64,000 nt of DNA, from positions 1 through 64,000 of the forward strand of contig NZ_JACJRC010000005.1 in NCBI RefSeq assembly GCF_014697025.1. The letters are read 5' to 3'. The notes beneath the pieces are model-generated. The model made no database searches, was not told the origin of the DNA, and saw only the letters and a list, made by a program, of their open reading frames with translations. Position numbers and translations under genes: made by a program. This document shows positions 16,879-25,727 of the stretch, one piece after another. This stretch comes from Alkalinema sp. FACHB-956. Lineage in GTDB: Bacteria > Cyanobacteriota > Cyanobacteriia > Leptolyngbyales > Leptolyngbyaceae. How positions within the stretch are numbered: the stretch's first letter is position 1; the number at the start of each line of letters is the position of its first letter.

Positions 16879-17394
16879 TCATTGCCCACTGGATTTTACA
16901 GAATCCTCTTTACTCGCTGGACTAGGACGCCGAAAACTCGCAATCAACAAACAAACAATCCCAATATTGATCATCATATCCGCCACATTAAACACCGGAA
17001 AATGAATCAACCGAAAATCTAAAAAATCCACCACATGACCATCAAACGCAAAGCGATCGATGCCATTCCCGATCGCACCACTAAACACCAAACTATAACC
17101 CGCCTGCTCCCAACGACTTAACCTCGGGCCAAAAAACGCCAACCCCATCAACCCTAAACTCACCGCCAGCGACAAAAACGGCAACCACCACGCCCCCCTA
17201 AAACTACTCCAAGCCGCCCCATCATTCCACACATGGGTCAAGTGAAACACCCCCGGAACGATCTCAATACTATGGCAAAACTCCAACGGCCAACCCTTTG
17301 GACATAACGGTAAATGATCCAATATCCACAACTTCGTCAGCCGATCGAGAATCAGACTGGAAATCGCTAGTAGCCAAAAGAACGGATTGCGCAT
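16879..17394 (-). CDS. lspA: lipoprotein signal peptidase (signal peptidase II)
   Basis: 171 residues with four membrane helices. Family motifs are present: DRLTKLWI in the first helix (about 17-24), VWNDGAAWS (about 54-62), and the two catalytic aspartates in NGIDRFAFDGHVVDF and VFNVADMMIN (about 110-142). It cleaves the signal peptide from lipid-modified prolipoproteins such as UrtA in this window. It reads leftwards after bioY, about 75 bases downstream, so the two may share a transcript. Confidence 0.96.
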   Translation of the reverse strand: MRNPFFWLLAISSLILDRLTKLWILDHLPLCPKGWPLEFCHSIEIVPGVFHLTHVWNDGAAWSSFRGAWWLPFLSLAVSLGLMGLAFFGPRLSRWEQAGYSLVFSGAIGNGIDRFAFDGHVVDFLDFRLIHFPVFNVADMMINIGIVCLLIASFRRPSPASKEDSVKSSGQ

Positions 17395-17405
17395 AGGGAC
17401 AGCCC

Positions 17406-17476
17406 ATCAAAGGTTAGTAAAACACAGAACGGATTAGTAAAAGCACAGGTTAATAAAAGCACAGAGATTAGTAAAA
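17406..17476. repeat. tandem repeat overlapping the 3' end of bioY
   Basis: Four degenerate 17-19 bp units share GATTAGTAAAA(G)CACAG. The last unit, near 17466-17480, contains the final codons and TAA stop of bioY (Met-Phe-Tyr-stop on the minus strand). The tract therefore looks like repeated copies of the gene end laid out downstream, between bioY and lspA. Confidence 0.85.
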
Positions 17477-18052
17477 CATGGCACGACGAACCGCATAAGC
17501 CGCCAGAGCGATCGCGCAAACCACCGCCAACTGCCCCGGCAACAAATTCACCGAATAGGTCACGATTGCCTGCACGAACGGAACCTTACTCGCATCAGCC
17601 AACTTCAGACCATACACCGCACTGAGGTATAGCATCCCAGTTGCATGAATCGTTGCCAACCCACTCAAGCAACACACCGCCAACCATTCCAAACGTGGTG
17701 CCGCCCGAAACGCGAGATAGCCACAGAGCCAAGCCCCCGGCAGAAACCCCAACAGATATCCAAAGGTGGGTTCTCGCAGGTAACCAATGCCACCCCCATT
17801 CATAAAAAAGGGAAATCCCGCCAAGCCCAACCCCAGATAGGCAATTTGAGAAATCACCGCCGCATTCTTACCCCCCAAACAGCCCACCAGCAAAACAGCG
17901 CCAATCTGGTAATTCACACCCAAGAAATGCGCCGGAATGCCCTGCAAGCTCCAAGTCCAAGGCAAGCCCACGATCGAAGCCTTCAAAAAGTTACCCCCGA
18001 TCGTCAGGAGCAACCCAATCAATGCCCATAGTAGTTCAGTCAACGTCACCAC
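17468..18052 (-). CDS. bioY: biotin transporter BioY
   Basis: 194 residues with about six membrane helices. The BioY signature GGGIGYLREPTFGYLLGF is at about residues 84-101. BioY is the substrate-binding S-component of ECF-type biotin transporters and can also act alone. bioB is divergently placed 318 bases away, which supports a biotin role. No bioM or bioN gene is seen. Confidence 0.94.
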   Translation of the reverse strand: MVTLTELLWALIGLLLTIGGNFLKASIVGLPWTWSLQGIPAHFLGVNYQIGAVLLVGCLGGKNAAVISQIAYLGLGLAGFPFFMNGGGIGYLREPTFGYLLGFLPGAWLCGYLAFRAAPRLEWLAVCCLSGLATIHATGMLYLSAVYGLKLADASKVPFVQAIVTYSVNLLPGQLAVVCAIALAAYAVRRAMFY

Positions 18053-18369
18053 GAACCGTCACCACGCTTGTTCGTCCTAGGCTTACCCAAGCCCTCGGCA
18101 GGCCGGTAAAGCATTCTGTGCCCGTCCAAGCATTCTTCGCCTGTCAAAGCATTCTGTGAATTGTATCAGGCTAAGGCGGGCATCCGGTGCCCCAGGGGAC
18201 AGAGTCCCCCCGCTCCCATAGCGGCTATTCCGTGGGCAAACTAGATCGCAAAATAGCCCTCGGAAATTCCTCTCGAGGTGACCCTGTCGCAGGCAATGTC
18301 GGGGACGCAGATCTGTATCATTAATTAGATTCATTTGGTACATCCTTTAGCGTCTTTACCTTGAAACCT
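18053..18369. other. divergent bioY/bioB control region
   Basis: This 317-base spacer must carry promoters for both genes. A three-copy degenerate repeat (AAAGCATTCTGTG type) lies at about 18108-18163. A GGGGA/TCCCC hairpin lies near 18195-18210. I see no recognisable BirA- or BioR-type operator. Confidence 0.4.
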
Positions 18370-19323
18370 ATGGTTGCTGCTGCATCGTCCAAAACCCTCG
18401 ATCGGATCCGTCAAATCTATTCCCAACCCTTGCCCGATTTGATGTTCGAGGCCCAGCAGGTCCATCGATCGCACCACGATCCACGGGCGATGCAACTCTG
18501 CACCTTAGGCAATATCAAAAGCGGAGCTTGCCCAGAAGATTGCGGCTACTGCTCCCAAAGCGTGCACAACAACTCCGGCCTCAAACCCGAACCACTGATG
18601 CACACGGACACCGTCTTGGCAGAGGCCCAGGCCGCTAAAGCCGCCGGAGCCACCCGGTTCTGCATGGGGGCAGCATGGCGGGAAGTGCGAGATGGAGCCC
18701 AGTTCGATCGCGTCCTCGACATGGTGCGACAGGTGGCAGCCCTGGATATGGAAGTCTGCTGCACCTTGGGCATGCTGCAACCCCACCAAGCCCAGCAACT
18801 CAAGGAAGCGGGCTTAACCGCCTATAACCACAACCTGGACACCTCCCCCAACTACTACGAAAAAATCATTACCACCCGCACCTACCAGGATCGACTCAAT
18901 ACGATTAAAGCGGTCAGTGATGCCGGAATTTCCGTCTGTTGCGGAGGCATTGTCGGCATGGGTGAGTCGGAAACCGATCGCTTGGAATTCCTGGAAGCCT
19001 TAACCACCTTGGATCCCACACCGGAGTCCATTCCCATCAACAGCCTGATTCCGATCGCAGGCACCCCCCTGGAAAACGCGCCCCCCGTCGATCCCATTGA
19101 CCTGGTACGGATGATCGCCACCACGCGCATCCTCTTCCCCAAGGCGATCGTGCGCTTGACCGCAGGCCGTTCCCAGATGAGCGATGAACTACAAGCCCTC
19201 TGTTTCCTCGCCGGAGCCAATTCGATCTTCACCGGCCCCGTGTTGCTAACGGCCCCCAATCCTTCCCGCAACCACGACGCTGACCTGCTCGATCGCCTCG
19301 GCATGGTGCCTAGAACCCTTTAG
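18370..19323 (+). CDS. bioB: biotin synthase
   Basis: About 317 residues. The radical-SAM cluster motif is CPEDCGYC (about residues 51-58), followed by BioB patterns YNHNLDTSPNYYEKI, CCGGIVGMGE and GGRS-like TAGRSQMS near the end (cluster II ligand region). It inserts sulfur into dethiobiotin, the last step of biotin synthesis. ATG 18370 is preferred; an in-frame TTG at 18361 would add three residues. Neither has a good ribosome-binding site. Confidence 0.97.
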   Translation: MVAAASSKTLDRIRQIYSQPLPDLMFEAQQVHRSHHDPRAMQLCTLGNIKSGACPEDCGYCSQSVHNNSGLKPEPLMHTDTVLAEAQAAKAAGATRFCMGAAWREVRDGAQFDRVLDMVRQVAALDMEVCCTLGMLQPHQAQQLKEAGLTAYNHNLDTSPNYYEKIITTRTYQDRLNTIKAVSDAGISVCCGGIVGMGESETDRLEFLEALTTLDPTPESIPINSLIPIAGTPLENAPPVDPIDLVRMIATTRILFPKAIVRLTAGRSQMSDELQALCFLAGANSIFTGPVLLTAPNPSRNHDADLLDRLGMVPRTL

Positions 19324-19354
19324 ATCGCTGTAAATTTAACTGGTCTGCCGATCG

Positions 19355-19684
19355 TTACGCTCCCGTCACCTGTTCAGCAATCCACTGGAGATAGGGTAGG
19401 GAGCCTGCCACGATCGGCAGCGCAATCACTTCCGGCACCTCATAGGGGTGGAGCGATCGCACCATCGCGTCAATCTCACCAAACCGCGCCAGTTCCGTTT
19501 TAATCAGCAGTTGCAACTCGCCCTCCTGCTGCACTTCGCCCTGCCAGGTGTAAATCGACGTGACGGGAAACAGACTGACACAGGCCGCCAGTTTCGCTTC
19601 TAGCAAGGCATGGGCGATCGTCTCGGCGATCGTTCCATTGGGTACCGTCACCAGAACGGTGCAGTATTGACTCGTCTCAGCCAT
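19355..19684 (-). CDS. cutA: divalent cation tolerance protein CutA
   Basis: 109 residues, the usual CutA1 length. Family patterns are CTVLVTVPNGTIAETIAHALLEAKLAACVSLFPVTSIYTWQGEVQQEGELQLLIKT and HPYEVPEVIALPI. CutA forms a very stable trimer linked to metal tolerance; its exact role is unsettled. The start at 19684 was chosen over one eight codons upstream because AGAAAGAGA precedes it. Confidence 0.95.
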   Translation of the reverse strand: MAETSQYCTVLVTVPNGTIAETIAHALLEAKLAACVSLFPVTSIYTWQGEVQQEGELQLLIKTELARFGEIDAMVRSLHPYEVPEVIALPIVAGSLPYLQWIAEQVTGA

Positions 19685-19826
19685 CGTTCTCTTTCTATAC
19701 TGAAGCAACTAGTGAATCAACGCTGGTCATCCAAGCTAGTCATCCACGCTGGTCATCCCAAAAATGATTAGCCGATCGAACAGCTTCATATTGCTACCCT
19801 TAAACCGAGACTCCTGGCAAGTTCCT

Positions 19827-20495
19827 ATGCTACTTCGATCGATTTTTTTAGCAGTCCTGTGGATCGGTTTCGTTGGGTATGCCTTCCTGCTGGCTCCCCC
19901 CGATCGACCGGACACCCTCGACCTCATTCTTCGCCTTTCCACCGGAAAATTTGACGGCATTAATCCGTTGATCGTCAACTTGTTCAACATCATGGGCGTG
20001 TTGCCCTTAGCCTACGGCTGCCTGCTCTACAGCGATGGACGCGGCCAAAAACTCCCCGCCTGGGCCTTTTCCGCAGGATCCTTTGCAGTGGGAGCCTTTG
20101 CCCTGCTGCCCTACCTGATTTGGCGCAAGGATAACCCGCAATTTGTAGGGCCGAAAAACTGGGTGATTAAACTGTGGGATTCCCGCTGGCTGGCGATCGT
20201 CATTGCTCTCGCAGCGGTCACCATGATTTATCTAGGCTTCAGCAAAGGCGATTGGGCGGATTTTGTCCAGCAGTGGCGCACCAGCCGGTTTATCCATGTC
20301 ATGAGCTTAGATTTCTGTCTCCTCTCGCTGCTCTTTCCCACACTGCTGGGGGACGACCTGGCACGGCGCGGCATCAGCGATCGCCGGATTTTCTGGATCG
20401 TCTCCTGCCTTCCCCTCTTCGGCACCTTGGGCTATCTGCTGTGGCGACCCCCCCTGCCGGACAATTCAGCTCCCCCCGCTAGCACTCCAGCCTAG
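19827..20495 (+). CDS. conserved membrane protein, unknown function
   Basis: 222 residues with about five hydrophobic segments (LLRSIFLAVLWIGFVGYAFLL at the start; LAIVIALAAVTMIYLGF; FWIVSCLPLFGTLGYLLW). Polar loops include LLAPPDRPDTLDLILRLSTGKFDGINP. The short Pro/Ser/Ala-rich tail is disordered. ATG 19827 is preferred because an upstream ATG at 19764 adds only a polar tail before the first helix. I do not recognise the family name. The next gene starts 36 bases downstream after a tandem repeat. Confidence 0.75.
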   Translation: MLLRSIFLAVLWIGFVGYAFLLAPPDRPDTLDLILRLSTGKFDGINPLIVNLFNIMGVLPLAYGCLLYSDGRGQKLPAWAFSAGSFAVGAFALLPYLIWRKDNPQFVGPKNWVIKLWDSRWLAIVIALAAVTMIYLGFSKGDWADFVQQWRTSRFIHVMSLDFCLLSLLFPTLLGDDLARRGISDRRIFWIVSCLPLFGTLGYLLWRPPLPDNSAPPASTPA

Positions 20496-20502
20496 GCGGC
20501 AG

Positions 20503-20538
20503 CGACGATAGCAACGACGATAGCAACGACCATGGCAA
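20503..20538. repeat. 12-bp tandem repeat whose last copy contains a start codon
   Basis: CGACGATAGCAA occurs twice exactly (20503-20514 and 20515-20526), then as CGACCATGGCAA (20527-20538). The ATG of the next gene lies inside the third copy, so the start region itself seems to derive from a repeat unit. No ribosome-binding site is evident in the tract. Confidence 0.9.
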
Positions 20539-21239
20539 CCGTACATCTTTGGCAAGCAGGACTCGACTGCGATCGCCGCCAACTGGCCCACTATGCCCAA
20601 CGCCTGTCACCGGATGAGCAGCAAAGGGCCGATCGCTTCGTCAAACCCCGACACCGCGATCGCTTCATCACAGGGCGGGGCATCCTGCGGGGGCTGCTGG
20701 GGCAATGTCTGGGAATTGCGCCAGAGCGCTTGCAATTTTCCTACGGGGCCCACGGCAAGCCTGACCTAGCCTATCCCGCCAATTCTGGCTGGCAGTTCAA
20801 TCTGGCCCATTCCGAGGATCAATCCCTGATTGCCCTCACCCAGGGGGCCGCGATCGGCGTTGACCTGGAAAAAATCCGTCCCATGCCGCAGTTAGAGCAA
20901 CTCACGGCCCGCTTCTACGCCCCCGATGAACATGCCCAGATCCTGGCAGCCCCGATCGCCGATCGGGAAATGCTGTTTTTCCGCTATTGGACGTGCAAAG
21001 AAGCCTTTCTCAAGGCAACTGGGGAAGGCTTGGGCAAACTCCAGCACCTACAACTCGCCCTCGGTCGATCGGCCCAGGAGGAACCTGTCCGCATCATCAC
21101 CCTCCCGGAAAGTCCTCCCACTGCATGGCAATTGCGGGAACTGCCGCTGACCAACGGGTTTGTCGGCGCGATCGCCGTGGCCCATGCTGAAGTGGCGATC
21201 TCCTTCACCTCTTTCCAAACCGGGGAGTTCCTATGCTAG
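20532..21239 (+). CDS. 4'-phosphopantetheinyl transferase (Sfp/HetI type)
   Basis: 235 residues, the Sfp-type length. The motifs are [13 protein letters not shown] (about 45-57), [23 protein letters not shown] (about 116-124, Mg-binding) and [15 protein letters not shown] (about 157-171, Mg-binding Glu and catalytic Lys). It transfers the phosphopantetheine arm of CoA to carrier proteins. In many cyanobacteria a single Sfp-type enzyme serves fatty-acid, polyketide and peptide carriers, so a broad role is likely. It could be named hetI or sfp, but the sequence alone does not decide. Confidence 0.93.
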   Translation: MATVHLWQAGLDCDRRQLAHYAQRLSPDEQQRADRFVKPRHRDRFITGRGILRGLLGQCLGIAPERLQFSYGAHGKPDLAYPANSGWQFNLAHSEDQSLIALTQGAAIGVDLEKIRPMPQLEQLTARFYAPDEHAQILAAPIADREMLFFRYWTCKEAFLKATGEGLGKLQHLQLALGRSAQEEPVRIITLPESPPTAWQLRELPLTNGFVGAIAVAHAEVAISFTSFQTGEFLC

Positions 21240-21288
21240 TATTGTTAACTGCTGTCTAAAACTTAAAGCAAGGAAACGCAATAATCCC

Positions 21289-21558
21289 ATGGCTTTGCTG
21301 CAAACTCGTAAGCAAGAAATCATTTCTGATTACCAAACCCACGAAACCGATACCGGATCCGCTGAGGTGCAAGTTGCCATCTTGACGGAGCGCATTAACA
21401 AACTGAGTGCGCACCTCAAGACCAACAAAAAAGATCATGCTTCCCGCATGGGGCTGTTGCGCATGATCGGCACCCGTAAGCGTTTGCTGGCCTATATCCA
21501 AGGCAAGAGCAATACCCACTACCGTGAACTGATTACTCGTCTGGGTATTCGCGGTTAA
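21289..21558 (+). CDS. rpsO: 30S ribosomal protein S15
   Basis: 89 residues, exact S15 length. It has the family helices ([65 protein letters not shown]). It binds 16S rRNA in the platform of the small subunit. ATG 21289 follows AAGGAAACG. The PAM68 gene starts 26 bases after it. Confidence 0.98.
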   Translation: MALLQTRKQEIISDYQTHETDTGSAEVQVAILTERINKLSAHLKTNKKDHASRMGLLRMIGTRKRLLAYIQGKSNTHYRELITRLGIRG

Positions 21559-21583
21559 GAACCCTATTGGCAGAGTGCTCCCT

Positions 21584-22099
21584 ATGTCGGCTGAACCGCA
21601 AAAGTCTAAGCAAGAATCCGCTTCTGAACGCCTTCCCTTTGAACCAGGTGCCTCGAAAAAAAAGGTAGCAAAGCCATCGGAGGCTCGGGCAAGTTCTGAG
21701 AACCAGAGTCAACCTGAAAAAGCCGAGCGATCGGCGAGCGCTAAGCCGGGTGGCATGGGGGTTCCTGAAGTTGTCAGTCAACGCATGGCTCGTCGGATGG
21801 CTTTCTTCAGCGGAGTTCCTACCTTTTTAGGCATGGCAACCTTTGTGGGCAGTTACCTACTGGTAATTCAACTCCACTACAAAATTCCGAATACAGCAGT
21901 TCTGCTCGTAAGTTTAGGGTTCTTTGGCCTCGGAGTTTTGGGCTTATCCTACGGTCTATTCTCTGCATCTTGGGATGAGGCTCGGGTGGGTTCTCTTCTC
22001 GGCATTGATGAATTTGGCACCAACACGGGTCGCCTGATTCAAGCCTGGAAGGAAGCCCGCGCCCAACAGTCAAAATCCCCGTCTTCTAAAGACCGATAA
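21584..22099 (+). CDS. PAM68-family photosystem II assembly protein
   Basis: About 171 residues. The N-terminal third is charged and disordered. The DUF3464/PAM68 core begins at about VPEVVSQRMARRMAFFSGVPTFLGM and contains two membrane helices, followed by SASWDEARVGSLLGIDEF. PAM68 aids CP47 synthesis and photosystem II assembly and associates with ribosomes in cyanobacteria, which fits its place right after rpsO. ATG 21584 is preferred over an in-frame GTG at 21575. Confidence 0.93.
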   Translation: MSAEPQKSKQESASERLPFEPGASKKKVAKPSEARASSENQSQPEKAERSASAKPGGMGVPEVVSQRMARRMAFFSGVPTFLGMATFVGSYLLVIQLHYKIPNTAVLLVSLGFFGLGVLGLSYGLFSASWDEARVGSLLGIDEFGTNTGRLIQAWKEARAQQSKSPSSKDR

Positions 22100-22159
22100 T
22101 TTTTTGCACTCAGCATTCCACCCACTTGATACCGACTTGTGGGCTGGGCACAATCCAAA

Positions 22160-22208
22160 AGAGGTGTAGATCCTAGGATAATGACTAGGTCTGCGCCTCT
22201 AATTTTTT
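22160..22208 (+). terminator. intrinsic terminator directly abutting the next start codon
   Basis: AGAGGTGTAGATCCTAG (22160-22176) pairs with CTAGGTCTGCGCCTCT (22185-22200), with G-U pairs and one bulge, giving about 16 base pairs. It is followed by AA and six T at 22203-22208. The ATG of the acetyltransferase gene is at 22209, the very next base. It terminates rpsO-pam68 and may at the same time attenuate or occlude translation of the downstream gene. Confidence 0.85.
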
Positions 22209-23477
22209 ATGCAGAATTTCCCATTCTCGTTACGGCTAGCAGAAGACGCGGATTTACCCACGATCGCCCGTCTAAGCCGCTTTGCCTTTGTGCCCACCCA
22301 GTCCGACCAGCAGGTGCAAGAGGGTTGGTTCAGTCAAGGGGTGCAGTTGCCCGATCGACGGCGCTGGGTCGTCACGGAGGCCCAAACCGATCGCGTCGTC
22401 GCCACCTATGCGGAACTGGAATTGCAAATTGCCTGTTTAGGCAGCGTGATTCCTGCGATCGGACTAGGCGGAGTAGCCGTTGCGCCGGAATGCCGAGGCC
22501 AGTCGATCGCCCACTGGATGCTGACCCAGGCCATCCACCAAGCCCAGGCGCAACAAGTCCCCTTACTCATGCTCTATCCCTTCCAGCATGGCTTCTATCG
22601 CAGTTTGGGCTGGGGCTGGGTTGGGCAGGTTTATCAATATCCGATCGCGCCGCAGCACTTACCTAAATACCCACGATCGGGAACTGTCCAGCCCATTACC
22701 CCTAGGGAACGCCCTGCCGTCCAAGCCCTCTATCAACAGGTCGCACTGCAAAATAACGGTTGGCTGCTGCGATCCGATCTGCAGTGGGAGGCATGGTTTC
22801 AACCGCTTCCAGGCCAGGATTTCTGGGGCTATTGGGAGGGTGAGACACTCTTGGGGTATGTCCTGCTGGGGGTGGAACAACAGGCCATCTATGGCACAAA
22901 AGCGATCGCCGTCGTGCGGGAGTGGGTAGCAGTTAACCCAGCAGGGTATCGGGGTATTTTGGCCTTTCTGAGAAGTTTGCGCGATCAGTTTTCCCTCCTG
23001 ATTTGGCATACCCACAGTGCGGATCCCTTTCCCCATTTACTGCAACAGCAGGATCGCGTCCTCCCCCAAGGGCACGATCGCACCTTGCTCCGGTTCAGCC
23101 ATCGCCTAGGAGAAATCGGCAGTAGCTTCATGTGGCGTTTAGTAGACTGCCAAGCTGCGCTAACGTCCCGTCCAGTGCAACCCACCGCCCCGTTTAGTTT
23201 GGCCTTGCAAGTTCAGGACGCGATTTTAGGGAATTCTCAGTGGTGGGTTGACTGTGCCGATGGCCGCATGACTTGTACCCCGTTACGATCGCGGGCCGCC
23301 GCCCCGGCCATCCTCACCCTATCGATCGAACATCTCAGCGTTCTGTTTGCTGGAACCCGTACCGTTGAGGATCTGCTGTGGACCGAGGAAGTTCAATGGC
23401 AGGGCGATCGCACAATCCTCACTCACCTGACCCAAGCGTGGCAAGGTCCACCCCCCTTTTGTTGGGATTTTTTCTAG
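22209..23477 (+). CDS. GNAT N-acetyltransferase, Eis-like
   Basis: 422 residues, the Eis-family length. The N-terminal GNAT domain has the acetyl-CoA motif IGLGGVAVAPECRGQSIAHWMLTQAI (about 86-110). A second GNAT-like domain follows (about 160-290), then a C-terminal sterol-carrier-like domain (about 310-422) ending in WDFF, and Eis proteins also end in an aromatic residue. Eis enzymes acetylate amines, including aminoglycosides, or proteins; the substrate here is unknown. The start ATG follows a terminator T-run directly with no ribosome-binding site, but no later Met would preserve the GNAT domain. Confidence 0.9.
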   Translation: MQNFPFSLRLAEDADLPTIARLSRFAFVPTQSDQQVQEGWFSQGVQLPDRRRWVVTEAQTDRVVATYAELELQIACLGSVIPAIGLGGVAVAPECRGQSIAHWMLTQAIHQAQAQQVPLLMLYPFQHGFYRSLGWGWVGQVYQYPIAPQHLPKYPRSGTVQPITPRERPAVQALYQQVALQNNGWLLRSDLQWEAWFQPLPGQDFWGYWEGETLLGYVLLGVEQQAIYGTKAIAVVREWVAVNPAGYRGILAFLRSLRDQFSLLIWHTHSADPFPHLLQQQDRVLPQGHDRTLLRFSHRLGEIGSSFMWRLVDCQAALTSRPVQPTAPFSLALQVQDAILGNSQWWVDCADGRMTCTPLRSRAAAPAILTLSIEHLSVLFAGTRTVEDLLWTEEVQWQGDRTILTHLTQAWQGPPPFCWDFF

Positions 23478-23513
23478 AAATCACCTGGGTTGGGACTGGT
23501 CTAGAAATCGACG

Positions 23514-25109
23514 CTAGGACAGATCCCGCTCTTCCTGTTGCCGCTTCAATTCCTTGAGACGGGTTAACTGATCTTCCACGGATTGGATTAACCGATCTAA
23601 ATCCAGGCCATTGGTTTTGCCATCGGTGGAAGCGAGGTTAATCCGAGCACGATTGTGTAGCTCAGTAATTTTGTGTTGCAGTTCCTTGGCAATTGTCAAC
23701 GTATCCCGGCTGAGATTCGTTAACTGTTGCTGCTGGTAGAACTTTAAGGCTGCACCGCGCAACACTTGCAGAGTTGCCTCTTCTCCCGTCGGTTTGGGAA
23801 TGATGCGCAACCGTAGCAAAATGCGATTACGTTCATACAACCGTTCAATCTCGACCTGTAGAGGTTGATCGATCGGTTTCAACGGCAGACGCATCAAACG
23901 CTTGAGTTGAAACAATAGGCCATCAAATAATTCTTTGCTCAGGTTGTCTAGCATGGATTGGACAACGCCATTTTCACTCCAGAGAACGCGGCCTCCCGGA
24001 GTTTGACGCTCAAAATATAGCCGTCCAATGCCATTGTCTACAATGCGGCCCAACAGTTCCTGGATCAGTTGCTGGGGCGGCAGATGGCTGAGAATTTCTG
24101 GGGAACTGTCGAGGTATTGGGGAGAAATCTTGAGGGACGGTAGTGCGTTCTCTGGCCAAGGAAACGGCGGGACAGCCATGGCTTCCGAGACCCGATCGGG
24201 AAGTCTTAAATCCTGCCGAGGTTGGTCTCGATCGCCCTCTGGTTGGGCTAGCAATGCCTCATTAGAGAGTAATGACTCTTGGGATAGCTGAACCGCAGAA
24301 ACGTCGCCGTTTTCTGGCCGGGGGAATGCCGTTGAATCCAATGCATCCAAGGCCGCTGGGTCGATCGTGCTGAACGGATTCACAGGAGACCCATTCGTGC
24401 GGGCCGCATTTGAGTCCAGCGGAGGGAAGGCAGGGTTGGAAAGCGGTTGAATTTCGGTGTGGGTGGCCCCCGATGCAGCGGACAAGTCCTCTTGAAGGCA
24501 GGTTTTGCCCTCTTGGGTGGTGGTATTCCGATGGAGCGATGGAATATTCCAGTCCGTTAATAGATCCGGACTTTCCAACACCAAAGTTTCCTTCAGCGAT
24601 GCTGGATTAGCGGAGGCAGGCCGAGGGGCAGGGGCTTGGGAGCCCGCGTCTAAGCGGTTGAGGCTTGCTGGATCTAAATGTGCTGGCTTTTTGGCCCGGT
24701 TTTCCACCAAGTTTAAATAGGCAGACAGAACCTTATGGTGGGTTTCTGAGGTAATGGTTTGGGGGATCAGCGAATAATTGAGAAAAGCCAAAATGCGACG
24801 AACATAGTCCAACGCAGCAGCATCCTGTAGATTGACCATGCCCAGCCGCAACTTGCTCCCCTGAATCGAAAGGGGGAGGATTTGGTGGTACAAGCACGCT
24901 TCGAAGGGAAGAACTTTCCCAATCAACGTGAAAATGCTATCTAAATCAGTCTCTTGGTTCACCACGGCGGATGCATTGGGAGGGTTAGGGTGGTGGGGCG
25001 CTACTGCCGACGCAGAGCTTAATAACGGGTCAGCCTTAGGATCGATCGATCCATTAGACTGCAAAGAAGACTCAGAAGATGAAAAACTGAGTGGAGATGC
25101 TATAAACAT
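23514..25109 (-). CDS. GspE/PilB-like protein lacking the ATPase core
   Basis: 531 residues. Residues about 55-135 resemble the N-terminal domain of GspE/PilB ATPases (LPFEACLYHQILPLSIQGSKLRLGMVNLQDAAALDYVRRILAF). A 200-residue low-complexity Ser/Pro/Ala-rich linker follows. From about 340 a PilB N1D-like domain appears (NGIGRLYFERQTPGGRVLWSENGVVQSML, then LKRLMRLPL, then GEEATLQVLRGAA), but the protein ends with a helical coiled tail (about 480-531) where Walker A should begin. No Walker A, Asp box or Walker B is present. It may be a regulator or adaptor of type IV pilus or secretion motors. No pil gene is nearby. Confidence 0.75.
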   Translation of the reverse strand: MFIASPLSFSSSESSLQSNGSIDPKADPLLSSASAVAPHHPNPPNASAVVNQETDLDSIFTLIGKVLPFEACLYHQILPLSIQGSKLRLGMVNLQDAAALDYVRRILAFLNYSLIPQTITSETHHKVLSAYLNLVENRAKKPAHLDPASLNRLDAGSQAPAPRPASANPASLKETLVLESPDLLTDWNIPSLHRNTTTQEGKTCLQEDLSAASGATHTEIQPLSNPAFPPLDSNAARTNGSPVNPFSTIDPAALDALDSTAFPRPENGDVSAVQLSQESLLSNEALLAQPEGDRDQPRQDLRLPDRVSEAMAVPPFPWPENALPSLKISPQYLDSSPEILSHLPPQQLIQELLGRIVDNGIGRLYFERQTPGGRVLWSENGVVQSMLDNLSKELFDGLLFQLKRLMRLPLKPIDQPLQVEIERLYERNRILLRLRIIPKPTGEEATLQVLRGAALKFYQQQQLTNLSRDTLTIAKELQHKITELHNRARINLASTDGKTNGLDLDRLIQSVEDQLTRLKELKRQQEERDLS

Positions 25110-25514
25110 AGTTCAACCAGAAACCCACTAGGTAGACCTAGTACCCTAGACGAAGGGATTGGTTGAGACTCCGGAAAAAAAAGATCTTTGTCCCCTATTC
25201 TATGCGGTTTGAGAAGGGGGATTCGAAAGATAAGCATTGCGGCTTAGTCGAACGCTGCATCTAACACTGAGCCAAACTAAGTTCTGTCAAACCCAGTTCC
25301 AGGGTCTTTCTATAGTAGAAGCACACAAGTAGAAGCACACAGGAGCACACCCTCTCTCAGGGAAGAACCTTTTGCAAATCGCCGTCACGATCGCCCAGAC
25401 TTAGGGGCTAGCGAGTCAAATTCCAACGGTTCTACGACGAGTTGTCTAAATTAGCAATTTTGCCGAAGCGCCTTTTCTCTTGAGTTGACTAGACTGGAGA
25501 ATAAGCTCTAAATA
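25110..25514. other. spacer without a gene
   Basis: About 400 bases holding the promoter region of the leftward PilB-like gene. A partly duplicated GTAGAAGCACACA is seen at about 25315-25345. No coding region or RNA gene is recognised. Confidence 0.5.
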
Positions 25515-25550
25515 ATAAAAAACCGACAGTCCTCTTAAGAAACCTGTCGG
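25515..25550 (-). terminator. intrinsic terminator, minus strand
   Basis: CCGACAG (25523-25529) pairs with CTGTCGG (25544-25550) across a 14-nt loop. On the minus strand the hairpin is followed by six T and an A/T-rich stretch, a classical intrinsic terminator. Confidence 0.85.
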
Positions 25551-25721
25551 CCAGTCGTGTGTTCCCTGTTGATGACTCGGCTAAAGTTGAGTCCTCTTTA
25601 TTATGTCTACATCAACCTATTACGCAAGAGATCGAGATCAGTGAAGTGCTGTGATCATGATCACATATAGTGGGTCGCCTTTCAGACTAGAAATGCGGCC
25701 AATCAATATTGAATAGTTACA
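25515..25721 (-). ncRNA. candidate noncoding RNA, about 205 nt
   Basis: On the minus strand a perfect TATAAT (25728-25733) is followed about 205 bases later by a strong terminator (25515-25550). The segment has no credible frame. It holds several structures: GTTGATG/CATCAAC (25568-25574 with 25610-25616) enclosing GACTC/GAGTC, and the 14-nt palindrome GTGATCATGATCAC at about 25650-25663. It lies downstream of the M20 gene, so the terminator could instead end that transcript; the internal promoter favours a separate RNA. It is not recognisable as 6S, SRP or Yfr1 RNA. Confidence 0.5.
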
Positions 25722-25727
25722 ACCGAA

